DNA from: Rugalucina vietnamica
Lineage: Eukaryota > Mollusca > Bivalvia > Lucinida > Lucinidae
Direction: 5' to 3'
DNA: 64,000 bases
Assembly: GCA_964017185.1 (NCBI GenBank)
Contig: OZ024873.1
Coordinates: 45,370,760 to 45,434,759, forward strand
In this document: one piece after another, positions 45,488 through 59,000 of the stretch
Layout: each line of letters starts with the position of its first letter
How positions within the stretch are numbered: position 1 is the first letter of the stretch
The notes under the pieces: generated by a model
Seen by the model: only the letters and a program-made list of their open reading frames with translations
Told to the model about the DNA's origin: nothing
Database searches by the model: none
Program-made: the position numbers and the translations under genes

Positions 45488-45840
45488 CCTACCCCTGTCC
45501 ACTAGAAAACGTCGAAAAGAGACCAATGAAAGTAGACATAGCAACAGGTAAAATAATGTTATTTATAGAAATAGAGCAATCCAGTGTAGCTCATCTGTAA
45601 CAGAAAAAGGACAATTACAGAAAAATGAGCGAAACGAAAGCCCGATTGTCGGACTAACCTAAGCCTTCGGTTAAAATGTATAAAACAAAGATATTCTAAA
45701 AAGTTGAAAATCGGATTTTTGTTTTATGCAGTTGGACCTACTTATTGAAAATCAGTGAATATCCTGTCCATTAACCAATATTCAGCAAGTTTTTCCCTTC
45801 AAATTATATTTTAATAGGTTTATTCATTGAAACGCATAGG
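45488..45840. other. no gene; repeat fragment
   Basis: 45728-45760 is the reverse complement of 42130-42162 (GGACCTACTTATTGAAAATC), pointing to a shared, unnamed repeat. Confidence 0.4.
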
Positions 45841-46252
45841 CGACCCATGTTGACATTGCCCTAATGTAAGTCAAGATCATCACATGGTCATGATTTATAC
45901 ATACATTGTAGTACCTGAGTCATCAATGTTTCATGCAAAGTTTCGTTGAAATTGGTAAGCAAGTTCCGGAGAAGAAGATTTTTGAAGGGTTTTACCATAT
46001 ATGGGCATGGCGGACATCTTGGTCATGTGACCTGAATTATTTATATACACATTGGTTCTCCCTTCGTATTGATGCTCCATATAAAATTTGGCTTTGATTG
46101 GCCAAGCGGTTTCAGAGAAGAAGATCTTTGAAAATGGTGGACGACGACGGTCGGACGACGTTCGGACGCCGGGTGCCTTCCTATCCTTTAAGCTGGGTGC
46201 CGTTCTATCCTATTTAGCTCACCTGTGTGTGAGCCTTCGGCTCAGGTGAGCT
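45841..46252 (-). mobile_element. Pearl/HINE-like element, 3'-truncated
   Basis: On the minus strand it begins AGCTCACCTGAGCCGAAGG at 46252, followed by a reduced ACGG-type tract (46140-46175) and a core unit containing CATATATGGGCATGGCGG. The 3' hairpin end was not found. Confidence 0.65.
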
Positions 46253-46907
46253 AAAAAGGGGAACACAGGTTTGTCACTTTCGGAGATAGTTGGGTACCAG
46301 ATGGTGTACGCCGTATGAGATAGACAATATTGACTTGTGTAGGAAATCCACCTTATGCCTTACGCTGCGCTGCGACAATCACAGCGTACCATTTAAAAAC
46401 AACATTGGAGCAAAACGGCTCAATTTTTTATTTTAGCTCTACCGAAAATAAAAAACGGCGCAGCTATTCGCTTCAGAAACAAGTGGGGCTATTATTTCTT
46501 CCGGTTTGAAGTGAGGAAGTATTTTCCCAAAATATCAGTCTGAAATTTCATTTAACCAGCCAAGTGCGGTGAAAGCGAAAAGAAAACAGAACTTCACAAT
46601 GATAAAACACAAACTGCAGTCTTCATTAACGTCATTGCCGACATGGGGGACTCAAATAATTTGCTCCTTTTTCACATAACACCCGGCCAGATTTCTCATC
46701 AAGTTATCAGCTTCACTGCAATTTATAGTTGCAGAGAAATAAACTGTTCTGCTGGTCCAGTTAGCAAGTCAGAATGTGAAGCCATCTTACCTGGAATAAT
46801 ATTGCCATGATGTATCAAGACATTGTTAGCAAATGTAAATGATGGCCTAAATTTACAATTCTTCAGAAGCTTTAGTTAGTGTAATAAAAGGGAAAAAATC
46901 AGTCAAT
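46253..46907 (+). promoter_or_regulatory. putative promoter and 5' UTR region of the C6orf62-like gene
   Basis: It lies between a HINE and the start codon. An ETS-type CTTCCGG (46499-46505) and AACGTCATTG (46629) are the only housekeeping-like motifs seen. There is no TATA box in a convincing place. A 5' non-coding exon is possible. Confidence 0.35.
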
Positions 46908-47036
46908 ATGGGAGATCCTTCAATGCGAAAAAGTGCAGCTCTTTGTCGTCTAAGGAACCAGTTGAAAAAGAAGAGAGAGTCTCTTGCTGATCAGTTTGAA
47001 TTCAAGATGTTTATTCTGTTTCACTTCAAAGAAAAG
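46908..47036 (+). CDS. C6orf62: C6orf62-like exon 1 (43 codons)
   Basis: From the start ATG (AATATGGGAG) to KEK and the donor AAG|GTAAAA. It holds the basic N-terminal helix ([17 protein letters not shown]). Confidence 0.95.
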
Positions 47037-50000
47037 GTAAAATTACTAGCACCCACAGCTGTGCTAGAAGTTCACAAACAGATTGCATGAAGTACATGAA
47101 ATTGAAATTTCCTTTAAACTAGTTATTTTGCTCTAGCTCTCATCTCCTTGGACATGCCAAGTCAGTTATAACCACAATCCAAAATGGTAGATGTGCTGCT
47201 TGCAGTTTTTTACAGCTAGCTTCACAAAAAAAAAGAAAAAGTAACAGTTGAGGCCAGTAGCAGCAAAACCTGTTCATATAAAAATCATGCTTATCCACCA
47301 AGGGTGGTTTAATGTGCTATATGCAACCTTCACTCATTTCACAAACTAATGACTTAAAAATTTACGATGCACAACATTTCGTCGAAAATGTGTTTTGTCG
47401 AAAATGTTGTAACTTCAAAAATATTCACCGCAAAATTTTGAGATTTATTCCGTAGTTCTATAAGCCTAGCCTATAGGTCCACATTTTGAGCCACCAACCA
47501 CTAGGGTTAGGGTAAAGGTCTGGGCATGGGGACAGTTTTGACAAATGTAATTTTTTGACGAAATGTCGCGGAGGCGAAAATTTAACATATTTGTCTATAT
47601 AGCATGTTTTTACAAAAATAAGGAAAACCAGAAAAAAAATAATAATCAGGTTATGTTGATGCCCAACAAGTCCTGGCTAGTGAAGTCTGTGCTTGTGCTT
47701 GTGAAATGTAAAATTAATAATGTGATATGGAATAGCTGTAAATTAGTTCTAAAGCAAATTGATGATTAAATAGTAACTATATAGCATATTGATATATCAA
47801 TATATCACTGTTTCATACGGCATGACACATGTAGATCATGTATATTTTGCGTGAGTGTTGCAAAGATTCCGAAGATGGCTACTTTTGGCATTGCATGTAT
47901 ATGAGAGTAAGATGAAGGAGAAGTGAATGCAGGAGTAAGAACAAAGGAACAAGTTGGACATGTATTTAATTGTTATGAACATGATGAACAGATGATTCAA
48001 GATAATAAGTTGTTCTTAAGAACTGAAGTTAAAGAAAAACATCATACAGGTTTGTATTTTGTAAGTACGTACAGGACAGACCCACTATACCGCGCCTTGA
48101 ATTAACACGGTGTTGGATATAACGTGAGGGCACCTTGGATCCCAAAATTTCGCCCACCCACTTTTGAGAGAGAAAAAAAAAAAATCGTGGCGACGCGAAG
48201 GCACCATTTTACCCTTATATATTCCTTTATTGTATTACAGTTTAAGGCGTTTATGTGCGGATGAATTCACTGTTAAAAAGATCATTTGCAGGGAATTCAA
48301 CAAGGTTCAGTTTTCTTACAGTTTCTCTTTATGGTACTCGAGAGAAAAAAAATAAAAGCGGTTGTCAGGCGTTTGCCAAGGTGCTATTTTCTAACAGTTT
48401 CTCTATATTATACATTGAGAACAATTAATGTTAATTATCTTTTGCATATTTAAAACTGAAAGAACAGGTTTTCTTATAGAAAGCATAATGTGTTTACGAA
48501 CCGTGTCGGCTGCGTGCATATTCAAGAGTGATAATTGCCATGTCAGTAATTTTTAGACTTACAAAATCCACCGTTCGCGAAGCGTGGATGACACATTGTT
48601 TTCTTAAGGTAAGCCATAAAAGTTGTGAAAATAAGCCCAATGAGCTAGGGGATTATCGATAGACCGTAACGAGACCGTAAACACAGGTTGCTGTAGGCTA
48701 TTGATGACACCTGTTACGCAATGTTGCTCATTTTCGACGGCGACACAAACCAAAGATTGTCTAAGCATTGGGACACCTATATCTTGTATAATTCTATCCG
48801 ATCAGAAAATTCAATTAAGAAAGGCGAATTAAAATAACTGTAAATACGGTATCGGCAAAAGACTCTTGTCCGCGTTAAATATCCGGGTGCGCCAATAAGT
48901 CAAAGGCGGAACTCTACAATACAACAGCAACATAAGCCCTGTGTCATGGATGCTCTTTTCACATAAAATCGTACGTTGTAAATAAACAAATTTTATCATT
49001 GTAGATTGTTTTTAACTGATAAAACTGTGGAACACGCAATACTTCACTTTTGTTTATTCCATTTTACAAGACTCTGCGATAAACTGCCAAGCTCGGTTAA
49101 GCCAATACACACGTCGTATAGGTTCCCCACCCACCAATACACTACAGAAACTGCGATCAGCCTGGTCCGACTCAGTAGATTTGCATTACGCGCCTCACCT
49201 ATAACGCGCATGCGACTTGTGGACCCCGACCAGCGCGTTATAATGGGTCTGAAGTGTACTTGTAAAGAAATGCATAGATAAGCATTTATAATTGTTTCTT
49301 AGAATGGACCCAAGTTATCATCACATCTACAACTATGGTCATATATGTCCTGTACGAAAATGTACAGTAATACTTCAACAATACTTTAGCTGTATTTTTA
49401 GTAAAACAAGATTCTTGGCAGGAAATTGTGTTTTTCAAGCTATAATGACAACAATACTACAGCTATAATCTTAGGTAAAATATTTAAATAAGCAAGAATC
49501 TTGTCAAAAGTATTGCAATAATTCTAGCCGAAATATTGCCAGGATTCTTGCTATAAATTATATGGAAAATTAAAGCCATAATTAATGCTCAAATTATTGC
49601 AATATTTTTTCAAAAATTATGGCAATATTTTAAAAAAAAATATTGCAATAATTTGCTCATACAATGTATATGTATATTGATATTCACACAAAGACCTTGA
49701 CATTCTATTTCAAATTTTCAACACACTTCATGGCATATAGAAGAAGACATGTATAACAGAACATGAAGCACGCTAATTTAGTGTCCAAAGTGTCCAAAGC
49801 AATATCTTAACTAAAGATTACCAGTCTTTACCAGTTTGTTGAATACAATTGGTGCCCAACTCCAAACGCTATAAGATTTTAAATTTGTTTGCCAGGGTAG
49901 GTGGGTGGGGTATTTTAAACATTAGATTAATATAAACTTGAAATTGTTAATTGAAATTGCTTTCTAAAAACATGCATAAAACACACTAACCTTTATATAT

Positions 50001-53000
50001 CCATTTCATGCAAAATGTTTACTTTTTCTTCAAAATTGAAAAAAGCTTATTTAATTTGGAGCACATTTCTGCAGTCCTTAGATTTAAACAGCATGTGTAG
50101 TTACTGTGTGTTAAACTCAAGACAAGTTAACCTCCAAAACTATGATGCAACAGGAAGTTATTATTCAGCACTTTTTACTCTGTTTTATGGCAATATTTTC
50201 AGTGGTAGTTTTTCTCCCAAATTCTTGCTATACTTTTGTTCAAATTATTACAATACAATTATTCTACCCATTCCGGATCAAGTTCATGAAAATTGCTGCT
50301 CATGCGCATATGAATGACTTGAGTATAATAAACTTAGTATTATCTTGAAGCCAATTTTGTTCCTCATCATCTGTAATGCTTTTCATTTTTGATCAAGCAC
50401 TCGACTGTGACCACTGGAGCGTGAAAGTATATGCATAATTGAAGTCAATGCGGATCAGTTGGAGGTAATCCGAATCATGGACTATATATCACCACCGATG
50501 GGTTTATTCTTCAAATTCTTTGCATGTAGTCATACAGTGAACCTTATGAAATATTCCGAGGACCAAAACGTGCCTTTTTCGGCGTCATTTTCCCATAGCC
50601 ATGTTTGCTCAACCCCACCCCCACCGAAAACACGATTTTCCATGGGTGATCTGTATAACGTCGGAATAGTATATGATGCTTGTTAAAAACGCAGATTATT
50701 TCATAGTTTACACTTAATTTTATAATATAAATACCTAGAATGTAAAAATATACCTTTAGTTACAAACATCAAACAATACCAGTCCTTTGAGAGCATAAAA
50801 TGACAGTATGGGGTTAAACGTGATTCGGAGTAACTACAATGATACCATTTCAACGTTTATAATTAAATATGTCGTAATATTCGATTTTAGGACGGAAACT
50901 TCGTCAAAATGACAGAAAATAATTGGGGAAAATATTAGCAACCAATATCGAAAGATAACTTACATGGTACCTTTTATTTTCGAGAAATTCGGCGAACCGC
51001 CGTGTGTAAAAGAAAGCTTTTTCCATCGTGTTTCTGTATATGAGCCGGGAACCATTGACGAGAACAAGATGTTGACGTCATTATCCACGATCATTGACCG
51101 ATGGAATGAAACATAGTTGAATCAAGAGTCAAGTGGCCAAGTTCGTTTTAAAAAAATCTTGTTTTATGTTTTTGTAAAATTCTTTTGAAAATTATTTTGA
51201 TCCGGATCATCTTCAGATCCGCAATGGCTACAACAAGTGTATTTTTACTCGTTATATTGCAATATATTAGTATTGTTGTAATACTGCTATAAAATCAAAT
51301 TTTAGCAAGAATCTTGTTGACGTATTGCAATAGTATAGCTGTAGTATTGTAGTATTTTTCGTACGGGCAATAAGGAATTTTTGATTTCCATTTCTCCTGA
51401 AAGACTGGAAAATCTGTCATAATCACTGCTTTTTTAGCTCGCCTGCACGAAGTGCACAGAGCTATTGTTGTCACCTCGGTCGTATCCGTTTACGTTTACG
51501 TGTACGTCCGCGTCACACTTTCGGTTAAAGTTTTTAAAATTGTTATATCTTGATAGTCACTGACCAGAAATCATTCATATTTGGAACATTGCTGCATATG
51601 AGGGTCCTCTGTGATTTAGTGTGAAGGGACCCGTGGGGTCGTGCCTGGGGGCGGGGCTAGAGGTCAATATCTAGAACACCTTTGTACAATGCTCAGATGC
51701 TGTGTTAGTTTCTCATCAACTGTAAAGCCTAGAACTGTCAAACCTTACATATGACTTCTCCTCGATGTCCCGACTCGGCAATCACATTGACCTACTGACC
51801 TTGACCTATATTTCATGCTCCAGTGACTTTGTCATTTTTTAAGCCAATCCTTAATATCTCATCAACTATAAAGCCTACAACCATCAAACCTTGCATATGG
51901 CTTCTCCTCGATGTCCCGACTGGGCACCCACATTGACCTACTGACCTTCACCTATATTTCATGCTCCAGAGACTTTGTCATTTTTTAAGCCAACCCTTAA
52001 TATCTCATCAACTATACAGCCTACAACCATCAAACCTTGCATATGGCTTCTCCTCGATGTCCCGACTTTGCACCCACATTGATCTAGTGACCTTGACCTA
52101 TATTTCGTGCTCTAGTGACTTTGTCATTTTTGAAGCCAACTCTTAATATCTCATAAACTATAAAGCCTACAACCATCAAACCTTGCATATGACTTCTCCT
52201 CGATGTCCCGACTCGGCACCCACATTCACCTAGTGACCTTGACCTATATTTCGTGCTCTAGTGACTTTGTCATTTTTGAAGCCAACCCTTAATATCTCAT
52301 CAACTATAAAGCCTACAACCGTCAAACCTTGCATATGGCTTCTCCTCGATGTCCCGACTCGGCACCCACATTGACCTACTGACCTTGACCTATATTTCAT
52401 GCTCCAGTGACTTGTCATTTTTTAAGCCAACCCTTAATATCTCATCAACTATAAAGCCTACAACCATCAAACCTTGCATATGGCTTCTCCTCGATGTCCC
52501 GACTTTGCACCCACATTGATCTAGTGACCTTGACCTATATTTCGCGCTCTAGTGACTTTTTCATTAAAGTTTTTAGAAGTCTATATCTCTTGAACATGTT
52601 GATGGATCAAGTTGATACTTTGCATGTTGGTAGATATTGGTCTGAAGTTTTATGCAGTACCATCATGACCCACCCTTGGTGACCTTGAGGTCAAGGTCAC
52701 AGACTTAGAATTTTTTTGTTAAAGTTTTCGGTTAAAGTTTTTAGAAGTATATATCTCTTGAACATGTACATTGATCAAGTTCATACTTTGCATGTTGTAG
52801 ATATTGGTCTGAAGTTTTATACTGTACCATTATGACCCACCCTGGGTGAACTTGAGGTCAAAGTCATGGCCTTAGAAATTTTTGGTTAAAGTTTTGGGTT
52901 AAAGATTTTTGAAGTCTATATATCTCTATGTTGATGGATCAAGTTGAAACTTTGCATGTTTGTGGATATTGGTCTGAAATTTTATGCTGTACCATCACAA

Positions 53001-56000
53001 CCCACCTGAGCGACCTTGAGGTCAAGGTCATTGGTCATAGATTTTGATAAGTTTAGTGGCAAAGCACAAGTCAGGCGAGCTACGCTGTCCTGCGACAGCT
53101 CTTATTGATTTTATATGAGTAGTTCTTCCGCTACAGCATAGATAGTTCTCCAAGGCACATGTAAATAACAGCATTGTTTTTGTTCTCTTTTTTCAGAAGA
53201 AAAAATGTGCAGTATTTGAAGTTGCGGAAGTACTACCTGTAATGACTAACAATTATGAAGAGAGTATACTCAAGGGTGCAAAAGTATGCATTTTTTCCCC
53301 CAGATTTTATTTTCAGTACAATGATTTTGCTAACATAATTATATAGACTAGAGGGCAAATAAGACGTCTAAAAACTCTGCTTATGGCCTACCACAGGTAC
53401 TACACAAACAGAGCTCGATGATCATATAAAACAGCTTAAGCTAAGGACTGGAATGGTTTCATATCAGCTTAATAAATGAGCCATCCCATGGGAAAACCAA
53501 CAATCTGCATAGGCGAAAACATAGGCGCAGATCAGCTTCGCGGTAACCGCGAAGCTGATCAGCGCCTTTGTTCTCGCTACTCGGATAGTACAATTCCTCC
53601 TCTACTTAACTCCAAAATTTCAAGCTTCTAGCCCTTTTCTTTGCTTGTACAGGCCGGTTTATGTCGGACCTGGTCGAAAACCACATTGTTGGTTTTCCCA
53701 CGAGGCGGCTCAAATATTGTATAGCAAAAACAAAGTCATCAGGTCACAGGTGTGAAGTTAGAAAGCAGATGGTATGTGCCTTTGTAATTTTCCTATGAGA
53801 ATTTGGATAGGACAATGGGCTGTCCTGACATGACCATAGACATAGAACAATAAAAGACACAAAGGAAACAAACCTGGTAGTGATGTCTATTTGTAAAGCA
53901 AAAATTTACAGTGTCTGAACATTTAGGAAATTTTAAAATAACACTCAGAATATTACTCATACATCAAATGAGCGTGACGCGAGAAAGCTGGTCTTTGGGG
54001 TTTCCAGGTCTGACACAAACCGGCCTGTGCAACTACAGAAGATGGACAGGAGCTTGAAATATGGATTTTAAAAGAAGAGGAATAAGTACTATCAGTGTAG
54101 CGAAAACAAAGGCACTGATCATCTTCTCAGTTACTGCGAAGCTGATCTGCGCCTTTCTTTTCGCATAGGCAAAATCTGTTTTTCTTATGATGCGGCTGAA
54201 ATGATCCTCATTTTTTCATCCCAGAATGAGAACTACTCAATGGAAAGCTCCCTAGAATTACTGGAGAAGGATGTAGTACAGTTACACAGTCACAGATGGC
54301 AGTCACTTAGACGGGTACAACATACAATAACACTGTCACTTGGCTCTGATCTTGTGCAAGGCACATTTACTCCTTATAATACTGGTTAATACCCAGGATA
54401 CCCAGGATGAGGTGACTCTGTTCCGACATGATTGAAAAATTGTTGACTGGGATGTTGGTGAAATAATTTGAACATACACATTCAGTTTCATAAGCCGAAT
54501 ACCCTTACCATATTGTTTCTGTAGGAGCATCTATAATGTAAGACATAGGTTCACCCCGAGTTAACTTATTTGAGCCTTTTGGTCAACAAAGGTTGGAAAA
54601 AATATTTGAGCCTGTTTGAAAAGACATTGGTTATTTATTTCTGTCAGGTCAAATAATAGTTGAGCCTACATGCATAGAAACAGAGAGTCAGAGACTACAT
54701 TGATGCTTGTAATTTTGGGTATAAATATCAATTTGAGCATTATAACTACAGCTCAACCTTAATAAAACATGCTTTACTTGAACTTTTTTCAATAAACTCT
54801 ATAATATGGTCCCAAAACTGATTATTTTCTGTATCCTCATTATAACACAATTTCTCTAATAACAATGTCTGTTTCTAAATGTTCTATAAAAACAACAACA
54901 ACATTTGAATGTGTGTTCTAGGATGTGATTGGCTGTACAACTGATGTAGATTTCTTCCTCTGGCCTAGAAAAGATGTGGACAAGATACAGTGTATGCTGT
55001 TCTCCAGATGGAAAGGGGACCATGGACCTTTTAAACAGATTCTTGTAAGTCCATGGTATTATTTAATTCAGTGGTTTATGTAGTTAATGAGAATTCCCTA
55101 ACAGTCTGAAGACCACTAGTAGGTTTCCTCATGTTACACGTATTGTATGTTTCCTCATTATTATAATGAATATACAATTCTATTTGAACTCTTTTAAGCC
55201 TTGTGGGGTGCAAACCCCGTGACTGAGCGGTTAAGAGTGCTGATTTCATTAACACACTTGATCAAACAATCATCTCACCACTGGTGTGGGTTTGAGCCCC
55301 ACACGGGGCAAGTGTGAGGCAAGCCAAATTCACTTGCAGTTGTGCCAAGTGGTTGTTCTTGAGTGTGTTGGTGTGTGTGTGTGGGGGGGGGGGGGGGGTT
55401 CTCCCATTTTTAGCTCACCTGAGCCGAAGGCTCACAGGTGAGCTTATAGGATAGGCAGGCATCCGTCGTCCGTCGTCGTCCGTCCGTCCGTCCGTCGTCC
55501 GTCCACAATTTCAAAGAAGAATATTTCTGAAGCTAGTAGGCAGATCTTGATCAAATTTAATGTGAACCATAATTGGGTTGGGGGATTGATGGCATTAGGA
55601 TTTGGAGCAGATTGTATCGAAATTGTGGTTTCCATGGCAACAGATAGGTCCCATAGACTTACAATGGGAAAAACTAAAAAAATCTTCTTCTCTGAAACCA
55701 CAGGGCCCACAGCTTTGATATTTGGTATGTAGCAATGGCTAATGGTCCTCTACATAAATTATGCCATTCGTGCCCCAGGGGTCAAATTTGGCCACGCCCC
55801 GGGGGGTCGATAGTCTCCATAGAAAAAAATCTTCTTCTCTGAAACCACAGGGCCCACAGCTTTGATATTTTGTATGTGGCAATGGCTAATGGTCCTCTAC
55901 ATAAATTGTGCCAGCCATGCCCCTGGGGTCAAATTTGGCCACGCCCCGGGGGTCGATAGTCTCCTTAGACTTACAATTGGAAAAACTAAAAAAATCTTCT

Positions 56001-59000
56001 TCTCTGAAACCACTAGGCCCACAGCTTTGATATTTGGTATGTAGCAATGGCTAATGGTCCTCTACATAAATTGTGCCATTCATGCCCCTGGGGTCAAATT
56101 TGGCCAGGCCCCGGTGGTTGATAGTCTCCATAGACTTACTATGGGAAAAAAATTAAAAAATCTTCTTCTCTGAAACCACAGGGCCCACAGCTTTGATATT
56201 TTGTAGGTGGCAATGGCTAATGGTCCTCTACATAAATTGTGCCAATCATGCCCCTGGGGTCAAATTTGGCCACGCCCCTGGGGTCGATAGTCTCCATAGA
56301 CCGACAATAGGAAAAAAAACTAAAAAAATCTTCTTCTCTGAAACCACTAGGCCAACAGCTTTGATATTTAGTATGTAGCAATGGCTAATGGTCCTCTACA
56401 TAAATTGTGCCATTCATGCCCCTGGGGTCAAATTTGGCCACGCCCTGGGGGTTGATAGTCTCCATAGACTTACTATGGGAAAAAAATTCAAAAATCTTCT
56501 TCTCTGAAACCACAGGGCCCACAGCTTTGATATTTTGTATGTTGCAATGGCTAATGGTCCTCTACATAAATTGTGCCAATCATGTCCCGGGGTCAAATTT
56601 GGCCACGCCCCGGGGGTCGATAGTCTCCATAGACCTACAATGGGAAAAACTAAAAAAATCTTCTTCTCTGAAACCACTAGGCCCACAGCTTTGATATTTG
56701 GTATGTAGCAATGGCTAATGGTGCTCTACATAAATTGTGCCATTCATGCCCCTGGGGTCAAATTTGGCCAGGTCCCGGAGGTTGATAGTCTCAATAGACT
56801 TGATATGGGAAAAAAATTCAAAAATCTTCTTCTCTGAAACCACAGGGCACACAGCTTTGATATTTTGTATGTGGCAATGGCTAATGGTCCTCTACATAAA
56901 TTGTGCCATCCATGCCCCTGGGGTCAAATTTGGCCACGCCCCGGGGCTAGATAGTCTCCATAGACTTACAATGGGTAAAACTAAAAAAAACTTCTTCTCT
57001 GAAACCAAAAGGCCCAGAGCTTCTATGTTTTGTATGTAGCAATGTTTGGTAGTCCCCATTATAAATTGTGCCAGTCATGCCTCTGGGTCAAATTTGGCCA
57101 TGCCCCGGGTGTCAATAGTGTCCATGCATAGACTTTCATTGGTCGATTCTCAATTAATTTAAATCTCATGAGCTTACAATGTGATAATCTCTCAGGTGAG
57201 CTACAGGACCAATGGTCCTCTAGTCATTCCATCTACTGATTGGCCCTTCTCATATGAGCTGAAATAATCTTGAAAGGGGTATAAAACTGAATAATAAAAA
57301 AGCCTGGCTGCTTATTAATGGGACATAGGCAGATAGTATAGCTCCAGATGTGACACCACAGAACACAGCATCACATCGGAAGGGGGGGGGGGGCTATTCT
57401 GATTGCTAAGAGAAATTACATGTAGAACCACTCATAATGTCCCTTAAAATGAGTGAACTCAACTAAATGATAGTTACGGGCAAGTCCATTCTTCACATAT
57501 GGGTTAAAGGTTCTACATCATGTTTTCTTTCCATCCAGACTGACTATGAATTCTCCCACCTGGACTATGAGAAGACTCTGATGCATCTACTTTCAAGAAA
57601 AGACCGAAATAGTATGATCATCAACAACCCAGACCAGTCTGTGTTTCTATTTATAGATAGACTGCAGTTAGAGGTAGGTTAAGGTTGTATAGACTGTTAT
57701 GTCCCATTGCACCACTCATTCATTCAAGATTATCTGCTGTGGTTGGAAGGTCGGTTCGGCAGATCACATGATGCGTAGCTTCTATAAATAGCACAACTAT
57801 TCGATACAATGTATCATATGAGTACAGTCTCCAACATACTGTGTCAGGGAGTCGACTCTTTGGCTCAGCGGTTAGAGCATTGGATTTCTACCCCGGCAGT
57901 CCGGGTTCGAATCCCATAAGGAATGTGAGCTTTTTCAAAATATGCATGATTTCTTATTTACAAGTTTTCATATTCATAAGAAGACACTCACCACACAGCT
58001 AGATTGGTTTGACTGACTCATTAATCAATTTATCTTAGAATAGCAAAGTCATAAGGAAGAAGTTGTGATAAATTACAACAAACATGCATATAAGGAGATT
58101 CCATTTGTTTTGGTTGGAAAATTGACAATTGATCTTCCTGATTTGGCATGAATACAAAAAAAAAAAAAAAAAAAAAAAAATCTCATATTTCATATTTCTC
58201 ATATTACCATGTAAGAGCAAAACATTACATTGGGATAAAGTTTCTAAATAGTTTCATGATGCCTTTAAGGGTATTTTCACTCCTAGCTTAGGAGAGTCAG
58301 TGCTTTAAGGTAATGCACCAGTCATTTTTAGCTCACCTGAGCCAAAGGCTCATAGGTGAGCTTATAGTATACCCATGCTCCGTCGTCCGTCCATCATCCG
58401 TCCGTCGTCGTCCACAATTTCAAAGATCTTCTTCTCTGAAACCACTGGGCCAATTGTTCTCATATTACACATACACCATCTACAGGTAGGGGGAAAGAAT
58501 AATTGTGTTTTTTGTTTTGATCGGTTAAGGACTTTGGTTACTATGGTAACTTATGCTTCCCATAGACTTATAATGGAAAAAAGTGAAAATTGCTAGTTTT
58601 TGCTGTCTTGTTGGAGATATTTGAATTTTGTTTTTGCAGAAATGTTTATTGAGTAGTCCTCTACGTTTCATGTGACTTTTGTCCTAATCCTTTATTTTGA
58701 TTGGTTGCCAAATAGGGCCAAATATAGGGCCAAATTTCGAAAAACATTCAAAAATCTTCTCAGAAACTGTCAAGGGGATTAAGCCTGTACTTTGTATACA
58801 TGTTTCTGACAGTGGCCTCTACATAATTTGTGTTTTTTATTACAGGCGGATTAGAACTCTGGTTGCTATGGCAACTGAAAGTTTCCATAGAGTTATAATG
58901 GGAAAACTGTAAATCGGCTATTTTTCCGCTAAAATTGCAGACATTTGAATTTTGTTTTTGCAGAAATGTTTATTGAGTAGTGTTTGACGTTTCTTGTGAG

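Noticed and set aside
50015..50317. 100-codon plus-strand frame in intron 1
   Set aside because: Lies within the unclassified TIR element in AT-rich DNA, overlapped by another frame, no motif.
51961..52682. Short frames repeated in intron 1
   Set aside because: They arise from the 147-bp core units of a HINE.
57848..57935. Functional tRNA gene
   Set aside because: No 7-bp acceptor stem could be formed around the A/B-box region.
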